From Amoebophrya sp. A120 (Eukaryota > Sar > Dinophyceae > Syndiniales > Amoebophryaceae), in the NCBI GenBank assembly GCA_905178155.1, contig CAJINV010000005.1, positions 7,996,515 through 8,060,514 of the forward strand: 64,000 nt of DNA. Reading direction: 5' to 3'. Both the position numbers and the translations under genes were made by a program. The notes below the pieces were generated by a model. It was not told the DNA's origin and searched no databases. It saw only the letters and a list, made by a program, of their open reading frames with translations. Below are positions 58,901 through 64,000 of this stretch, one piece after another (the stretch's first letter is position 1; the number at the start of each line of letters is the position of its first letter).

Positions 58901-59596
58901 ACGCAGTCAAATCCGCCCAGCCCGGACCTGGCAAGCGTAGCGCGGTAGTTCCAGTGATATAACCTACTCAGGTAGTTCTACAATCTCATCAAACGCGTAT
59001 GCAGATATCATGGCTTCTGGATTCTATCTGGTATGATTTCGGCTTCGGCATGATAGTAGACACGACGCTTTATTGCAATCCATATTTCGCCGAAAGCGGA
59101 TTCCAATTGAATCCAGCGAAATTAGTATATGAAAGACGTTGCATCTGAAAATAAATTCGGTTTGGGACAACTCCAGAAGCTGTGGTCATACGCAACAACA
59201 TTCCTGAAAGAGTAATCCAGATCGCGCATCATGATCTCTTGCATCACAAATTTATTCCGCTTTTATGTAGAGAACTTAACTGCACAAGTAGACAAGTTGA
59301 GTGAGATTGCAAGAACACATGAGCGGGCCATAAGTATCGGCGTCCACAACCTCTAAGGCTGTTTCAGAGACCGTGGTGCCCGTCGTGGCGGCTTCCACCG
59401 GCTGGGTCATGGTCGTTGTTCCCAAGCCCCACAAAACGGTACTAGCAGTATTCATCGCACAAACCGCAGCAAAGGCAGCTGCCCGCATAGCAGGGGAGAA
59501 CGATCCGATCGCACCTGCGCTAGGACGACGAGACTTTTGACTACAGTTGCCGCCCATAGTGACGACGAGTCCACTCTCGTTCTTTGGTGCAAACAT
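50000..59596 (-). CDS. Unknown multi-exon protein (3' end uncertain)
   Basis: The start is ATG at 59596 (MFAPKNESGLVVTMGGN), followed by a hydrophobic stretch (AAAFAAVCAMNTASTVLWG) that may be a signal anchor. After a GT-AG intron come exons joined in frame: LAASLEKPARQVKFYDPEGEQ, QYDHPTGRLLDTGVKEPIPF, FFVIQQKGERLPQYRIIEKW, LMDLVTGPEHYHEALNHAPH, a 150-residue exon (54915-55358), HEGAHLLRMQAVAAYLVLDH, GEVYSPEDSKKAMRWLKEIG plus VYWLHLQRARDANAPGFE, and LMLSLGLTDEWQTKLHEMWN. The last then runs into an Arg/Ser-rich stretch reaching a CAG|GTACTA donor or a stop at 51734. Further introners at 50183-51335 show the gene continues leftwards (LWQELQTLLNRLKEHLRG), but I could not fix the last exons. The region between 53716 and 54253 has an unresolved splice acceptor. 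No known domain is recognised. Confidence 0.6.
50183..50505. mobile_element. Introner, family E (diverged)
   Basis: The left end is TATCGTAAGCGAAAACG and the right end TTTCCTTTCGATA. The flanking repeat is GGGAG. Confidence 0.8.
50680..50941. mobile_element. Introner, family A
   Basis: The left end is TATCAAATGTAAAAATG and the right end TTTTTACAGTTGATA. The flanking repeat is GGAGG. Confidence 0.88.
51047..51335. mobile_element. Introner, family D (diverged interior)
   Basis: The ends contain AATGCTACAGTTACACA and GTGTAACTGTAGCACTT. No convincing flanking repeat is seen. The interior is unlike other D copies. Confidence 0.75.
51776..51840. repeat. 12-bp tandem repeat
   Basis: GATGATCTGGAA-like units repeat about five times. 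It lies in the Arg/Ser-rich stretch of the unknown gene. Confidence 0.7.
52163..52441. mobile_element. Introner, family B
   Basis: The left end is TATCCTGTGTAAAAACG and the right end TTTTTACTCACGATA. The flanking repeat is TCGAA. Splicing gives NAPGFELMLSLG. Confidence 0.88.
52500..53715. mobile_element. Introner, family A, split by a nested transposon
   Basis: The left end is TATCAAATGTAAAAATG and the right end TTTTTGCAATCCATA. The exon repeat is ATCGGG on the gene strand; splicing gives RWLKEIGVYWLHLQR. Minus the nested block it is about 250 bp. Confidence 0.88.
52555..53515. mobile_element. Palindromic non-autonomous DNA transposon, 961 bp
   Basis: The ends are perfect mirrors (CTATGGGATGGTCTG / CAGACCATCCCATAG) and the imperfect TIRs run about 65 bp, through AATAATTCAAAAAAATC and GACAGCAAATAG. 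Further inside, TAGTTCTAAACGAGATCCCA and its inverse mirror again. The target repeat is TCT (52552-52554, 53516-53518). It encodes no long ORF. Confidence 0.9.
54254..54515. mobile_element. Introner, family A
   Basis: The left end is TATCAAATGTAAAAATG and the right end TTTTTACATTCCATA. The flanking repeat is GTAG. Splicing gives AVAAYLVLDH. Confidence 0.85.
54588..54914. mobile_element. Introner, family G
   Basis: The left end is TATGGAACTGTCAGGATC and the right end CCTGACGCTTCCATA. The flanking repeat is ACCAG. Confidence 0.88.
55359..55620. mobile_element. Introner, family A
   Basis: The left end is TATCAACTGTAAAAATG and the right end TTTTTGCATTTGATA. The flanking repeat is TTCAC. Confidence 0.88.
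55868..56119. mobile_element. Introner, family A (inverse orientation to 45662)
   Basis: The left end is TATCAAATGTAAAAATG and the right end TTTTTGCACTTGATA. The flanking repeat is CAAAA. Its interior reads as the inverse of the 19169 subtype, so this subtype inserts in both orientations. Confidence 0.85.
56205..56464. mobile_element. Introner, family A (subtype of 19169)
   Basis: The left end is TATCAAAAGTAAAAATG and the right end TTTTTACAGTTGATA. The flanking repeat is GCTCT. Splicing gives TVEEPIFFVIQQ. Confidence 0.9.
56602..58831. mobile_element. Introner, family B, split by a poly-A retro-insertion
   Basis: The left end is TATCCTGAGTAAAAACG and the right end TTTACTCAGGATA. The flanking repeat is GCTGC. 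Splicing gives DPEGEQLQYDHPTG. Confidence 0.88.
56645..58538 (-). mobile_element. 1.9 kb retro-insertion with poly-A tail (minus strand)
   Basis: A run of 16 T (56645-56660) marks a poly-A tail on the minus strand. The target duplication is AGTCAGGATGGGGA before it and AGTCAAGATGGGAA after it (12 of 14 match). The 5' end, on the minus strand, has two tandem GATCCGTAGGGG/TTTTCGTAAAA units at 58480-58520. No reverse-transcriptase-like ORF is visible, so it is a retrocopy or non-autonomous element. Confidence 0.75.
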
Positions 59597-61103
59597 TTTT
59601 TCGTCTACTGTTTCTCCTTAGGTTTGGGTGTAGTTGTTGCGATGTGAATTTTCGTTTTTTTTCGTCAATGAATCTTGTCGTGAATTTTGATATATATATT
59701 CCGAACTTTAAAGTACGAACGAATAGTACAACTGAGCGCTCTCTTCTATTATCACCAGAATTATGCAACGCAAAGTAGAGTACAACTGCAAAAGCAAAGG
59801 CACTTATAATTGTATGTCGATATAGTCGTTCTTACGTAAAAGTTTTTCAACAAGTATAAGAGAGTGATCGTGTTTGTCATGCGTGATTCGTATGACTCAA
59901 GGCCTGCGGAGTACATGATTGGCGATTGAGAATTCATGTTCAGACAGATCATATTAGGCGCCATCGGCAGCTCCCATACAAATTGTTTTACCTTGATCTT
60001 CGTTCATCTATCTGATTTGTCTTGGCTCTTGTGGTGATTGAAGATCTTCTTTTATCATTCTGGAACAAGCACTTTTGTCATTTTACCACTCTGGATCTAC
60101 TTTGAAGAACTTCTGCCATTTTCCTCGCAGGAGAACTTGTGATGTTTTACCATTCATCCGGATGGAGTGCTGAGCACGGTATGAATGGGTGGAGCACCAT
60201 AGGCATAGGCTGACATCGACATCCTGTACGAAACGGAAACGATTACGATATCAGAACGAACGAAAATTAACATGGACCACGCAGAACCAGGTGGACGACG
60301 CAAAACCACTGCAGAATTTATAAATCTTCACCGGACGAGATTTACAATTCGATCTAGCAACTGCACTCTTAAGATGTCAAAACAAACCAAGCAAAGGTTG
60401 TGCTACACTTCAACCAACTAGAACAACTACAGGCACTATGATTTGTACAGAACAATATTCGTAGTTCTTCCCCACACTCCTCGGACGCATGCGCACCACC
60501 ACCAGATAAGAATTTCCGTGACCATTGTTCTGTATTCCCAAATAAATCAACTGCCAAAAAAGTGCTGCGCTCCTAATAGTAGTTCCAGCCCCTCGATACA
60601 GGACACGTTCGTCGAACCACCATGTACATGTTGTGTAGGCACAGGCAAGCTGCGAGGTATAGAAGTTCGATTTCGAAATCGAAATCGAAATCGTCTGACA
60701 TACAACATATTTAAAAGTCTTTGTATCTTTCGTGGTGACGAATCAGATCTTGCTCAACATCTTCATCTGCTCTAGCTTTATATATTCGGTATGCACAGGA
60801 GAAAGAAGAAGAACGCACGTACCTGTCGTAAAAATAATATGGCGGGAAAACAAAATTCAATGTTGAACAAAGTGGCCAATAGCAATAATTTCGTCAGACA
60901 GAGATTGATGCGCTCTTCAAAAGACGGGAGTAAAATTGTGTTGAACTTCATCAGGCTGTGAAATCATCTATCATGTTCATGGCGATATTTTGAAGCGGTG
61001 AATAAATTAAACGACAAAAAAGTTTTCAAAATTTTCGACTTCCGTTGTGCTCTTGTTAACGTTAAGTGCCACTACATACAAGTCGAGGTGGGTCAACCCT
61101 GAA
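59597..61103. other. Intergenic, 1.5 kb
   Basis: This lies upstream of the unknown gene at 50-59.6 kb. It is mostly repeat R2 copy 3 plus AT-rich sequence; no supportable gene. Confidence 0.6.
60333..60830. repeat. Dispersed repeat R2, copy 3
   Basis: It is about 500 bp, closest to 48894-49340. It carries AATCGAAATCGAAATCG at 60670-60690, absent from the others. Patchy similarity to 48560-48790 extends upstream to about 59876. Confidence 0.85.
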
Positions 61104-64000
61104 TCACTGAAACCGGTCATCCTGATATCCTGAGCAAAAACATCGCCATCCCAGAATCAAGCTGGGGACTTTGCAACACAAACCGAGAAATTTTTGGAGT
61201 CACGCATGAGAAGTTGCAGTTCGTAGCGTAGTGCAAGTGCTGGTTGGCAAGAACAGCCGCATTACAAATCCAGCTGCATATCCTGTTTACAGCATTACAA
61301 ATTCCAAAACACGATAGCAAATTCCTATTATGGGGATGCGCATCACAAATGTTCTTCTCATTGCAATTCTGCATAACAACTGGGGGGTGGGGACGTTTTT
61401 ACACGGGATACCTGATCCAGGCCATCTAGCCCAGTTCTGTCGAGGTCGAAGTCGGGAAACTTTTCCGGCACAGTAACCGGTTTACTCTTCTGCTGTGCCT
61501 TGGAGCTCGTTCTCCCGTCTTGTTCGTATGTACTAGAAATCGGCAGAGTGTTTCTGTGTTCCGGGTGCTGCAAGAAAAACTGATCCAGCTCGGAAGCGAG
61601 CTGTTCCTGTACCTGTTTCCTCGAACTAGACGATCGGAGTTGTTCCACTTCTTCGGCCCTACTAGCACCGCCTTGGCCGTTCTGGAAATGGGGCATCGCC
61701 GCGTCAGCAGCATCAGCAGCAGCAGCCCCGGCAGAAGTCGCAAAATCTTCTTCGCTCGCAAGCAAAACCTTCTTGACCTCCTCGTGACGCGCGTATCAAG
61801 TGTAAAAATGTCTGGGTCTGGAAGAATGCAACCTGTCATGCTACATCTGAAGTATGCAAAAATCTGTGTTGCATGATTACCAAAAGTCGTCCAGTTTTGA
61901 CCAAGTCGGGAGGGGCTTTCTCATGCAGGATAGGCATGAGAGAGATCGCACAGAATCTGTCATGCTATGTCCTGCATTCCAGACCTCATGGGTCATGAAA
62001 AAGCTGCATGACAAACAAGTTCCACGCGTGGGGACAGGGTCCCCACGCTGGGGCCTTGTGCCCATCCCTAGTGGCGCTAGTGGGGGAAGGGTGTTCGGCA
62101 TCGGGGCGGACAGCGTCCGCCCCTCGCCTCACACCAGGCGCGCGCATAGTGGCTTAGTGCGCGAAGCACTAGTGGGGGAAGGGTGTTCGGCATCGGGGCG
62201 GACAGCGTCCGCCCCTCGCCTCACACCAGGCGCGCGTATAGTGGCTTAGTGCGCGAGGCACTAGTGGGGGAAGGGTGTTCGGCATCGGGGCGGACAGCGT
62301 CCGCCCCTCGCCTCACACTAGGCGCGGCGCGCATAGTGGCTTAGTGCGCGAAAGGGCCTTCACCTGTCGCGGCCACCTGTCGCAGCCACCTGTCGTGCCC
62401 ACCTGTGCTGGTCACCTGTCACGGTCACCTGTCGAGGTCACCTGTCGAGGTCACCTGTCAACGTCATCTGTCGCCGGGGGTATGCGTTACCAGAACCCGG
62501 AAGTCAAGCAATGTAAATATTAATCGCTCACTCTTCCAGACCCAGACATTTTTACATTTGATAGCGCGAGCAGGGCGTCAATTTCGTCCTTTTGCTGGAG
62601 TTCCCGCGGCTTCTCATCTTGCCGGACCTGCCGCTGACCGGTGGCGCCTCCATCGGAAAAAGTTCTTACTCCGTGCTGTTGTGTACCGGTACCCGCTTTC
62701 GTCGCCGCAGTTTGGAGCAAAACAGCTGCCGGGTTGGTAGTGGATCGCGACGCAGCCACCTGGTCATTTTGGAGCCGCGTTTGTGAAGACGATCCGGCAT
62801 ATGATTCTTGCTGATGTTCAAGTTCACAAGACAGGAGTTATTTTTTTGTCATTCTCATTGATGCAGATGCCTTATTTAAGAACAACAAAGGCAAAGCATG
62901 ACCACAAAGACAAAGAACTTGATGCTTATAAAAAATTTCCTACTGTCACTACAGATGAAACTGAAACGTGGTTCTCAGGACATTTGATGTAAGTCATCAA
63001 CTATCTAATCTACTTATACCGTGGCCTTGTTCATATGTAGGCGGCCAGCTGTGCTGGACCCGTCGTTGTAGAGATCAGGCCTAGTAGTTTCCGGCCCCCG
63101 CGCGCCCGCAGCTGCAGTTTTCCCGGCCTTTTTTTCCCCAGAAATTGTCGCAGATGCTCCTTTGTTTTTCGGCGGTAGCCGGTAGTTGTTCGTGATGCGA
63201 TTCAGGTAGAAATCAACGTCGCCAGAAGCGGAGGCAACGCGCTCGTCTTCGTGGGCCATTTGATCAGCTTTGAAGGATGTTGACGCAGCCCTTCTCGACG
63301 CAGGCAGCCCGCTTGACTTTGCCTCTCCTTCTTTGGTCCTGGTTCCGCCGAGGGCTTGTTCTATGAAAAGGAAAGATCCCCCCATATCGAAAACGAAATC
63401 TGTGATGTTGTATTTGAGTACACACATCGAATTGCATTGCTAGAAGGCCAAGAGCCGCAGTTGTGGCCTCGTTTGCAGGCAATTTGTCATGCTGTTTCCC
63501 ACTTCCAGCTGCCTCCTGTAATGCTGAAGATGCAAGGCTTTCCCACGCAACCCAGCACTACAGTCCGTATCTTTTCCCTTCTAGCATGACAAAGCTGATT
63601 TGTGACTACAAATCTGCATCACAGATTTCCGTTTTGATATGGGGAGGGGGGATTTTTCCTTTTGATATGTTCCCGAGTAGAACTACTGCTCGGCGCAGTC
63701 GTAACAATCACCGGCTCTGGAATTTCAATTGTCGGCGGCACTGGGTTATCAAATGTAAAAATGTCTGGGTCTGGAAACTTGTGATGCTGGTTGGCGTCTC
63801 ATGATGAGGCTACAAATGCTGGCTCAGCATGACAAGTTTCTGAGCTCCTAGGTGTTGCCTATTCTGCATGACAAACTGCCCTTCTGCATCACAGAAAAAC
63901 GGAGCTCTTGGGTAACGTGCATGACAGATTTAAGAGTCATGCCAGACAAGCATGACAAACATGAATTCTTCCAGACCCAGACATTTTTACAGTTGATATG
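61104..64000 (-). CDS. Unknown low-complexity protein (5' end outside window)
   Basis: Exons, 5' to 3': 63667-63746 (NPVPPTIEIPEPVIVTTAPS), about 63024-63361 (EQALGGTRTKEGEAKSSG ... RLHMNKAT), about 62564-62800 (SYAGSSSQTRLQNDQVAASR ... KDEIDALLA), 61411-61793 (RHEEVKKVLLASEEDFATSA ... ASELDQFFLQHPEHRNTL ... VPEKFPDFDLDRTGL) and a short last exon giving DQDDRFQ then TGA at 61104-61106. The intron between exons 2 and 3 is GT-AG (GTATAAGT donor); the others are introners. The protein is Ala/Ser/Gln-rich with no recognised domain. Its penultimate exon is the intact relative of the broken copies at 41.8-43.5 kb, which carry a different C-terminal exon. Confidence 0.65.
61126..61410. mobile_element. 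Introner, family B
   Basis: The left end is TATCCTGAGCAAAAAC and the right end TTTTTACACGGGATA. The flanking repeat is CCTGA. Confidence 0.85.
62069..62350. repeat. ~94 bp tandem repeat, three units
   Basis: Each unit reads AGTGGGGGAAGGGTGTTCGG, CATCGGGGCGGACAGCGTCC, GCCCCTCGCCTCACAC and AGTGGCTTAGTGCGCGA. GGGGCGGACAG/CTGTCCGCCCC-like mirror symmetry lies inside each unit. Confidence 0.9.
62360..62475. repeat. Short minisatellite (CACCTGTCG)
   Basis: CACCTGTCG or a close variant recurs about ten times with 9-14 bp spacing (GCGGC, GAGGT and ACGGT spacers). Confidence 0.85.
63362..63666. mobile_element. Introner, family E
   Basis: The left end is TATGAAAAGGAAAGATCC and the right end TTTTCCTTTTGATA. 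The flanking repeat is TGTTC. Confidence 0.88.
63747..63998. mobile_element. Introner, family A (subtype of 19169)
   Basis: The left end is TATCAAATGTAAAAATG and the right end TTTTTACAGTTGATA. The right flank is cut by the window edge. Confidence 0.88.

Larger units (their letters stand above)
61794..62563. mobile_element. Introner, family A, enlarged by satellite repeats
   Basis: The left end is TATCAAGTGTAAAAATG and the right end TTTTTACATTTGATA. The flanking repeat is GCGCG. It is 770 bp instead of about 260 because of the repeats at 62069-62470. Confidence 0.88.

Noticed and set aside
62360-62475. CRISPR-like array (CACCTGTCG repeats)
   Set aside because: Units are 9-14 bp with no unique spacers, in a eukaryotic intron; it is a minisatellite.

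Overview
This is nuclear DNA from a eukaryote, most probably a syndinian dinoflagellate parasite of the Amoebophrya type. The reasons are these: every gene I can support reads on the minus strand, head to tail, as in dinoflagellates; a 21-nt match to the dinoflagellate trans-spliced leader core lies at 48823-48843; and the genes are packed with non-canonical introns bounded by terminal inverted repeats (introner elements), as reported for Amoebophrya. The species assignment is inference.

Layout, left to right, all genes on the minus strand: (1) a very large gene, 1-10753, cut by the left edge, with a THOC1/Hpr1-like stretch in its C-terminal part; (2) a Qa-SNARE syntaxin, 12041-14561; (3) an NDH-2/AIF-type FAD/NAD oxidoreductase, 17007-22589; (4) a Pro/Ala-rich protein of unknown function, about 24369-27342; (5) a eukaryotic asparaginyl-tRNA synthetase with a GST-C-like N-terminal region, 28627-35580; (6) a wreckage zone, about 36.5-43.5 kb, holding a two-exon gene tail split by a 2.7 kb insertion, dispersed repeats and three partial copies of a gene tail; (7) an unknown protein of about 820 aa, 43522-48141, containing a 1.9 kb palindromic intron; (8) a repeat-rich gap with the spliced-leader relic; (9) an unknown multi-exon gene, about 50.0-59.6 kb; (10) an unknown low-complexity protein, 61104 to beyond the right edge, related to the broken copies at 41.8-43.5 kb.

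The main biology is the introns. I count about 75 introner-like elements in about ten TIR families. I call them A (CTGGGTCTGGAA), B (AAACGTCCCCAC), C (GTATCGTACTCG), D (GTGTTACAGTTACAC), E (TCCCCCCTCCCCATAT), F (CTGTTTCACTGTGA), G (AACTGTCAGGAT), H (CTGTGTTAGTGTAA), and single-copy I, J and L. Typical copies are 150-330 bp, begin near TATC, end near GATA, and are flanked by a 3-6 bp direct repeat of exon sequence. Removing the element plus one repeat copy restores the reading frame; I checked this by hand in most genes. Ordinary GT-AG introns coexist with them, and some GT-AG introns themselves contain an element. Several introners have been invaded by other mobile DNA: a 961 bp palindromic transposon, a poly-A retro-insertion, a 2.7 kb insertion with a 17 bp duplication, and a 94 bp satellite. 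One introner has an empty allele in a nearby paralogous copy, which fixes its boundaries.

No tRNA, rRNA or CRISPR was found. Exon borders come from hand splicing and may be off by the length of the flanking repeat.
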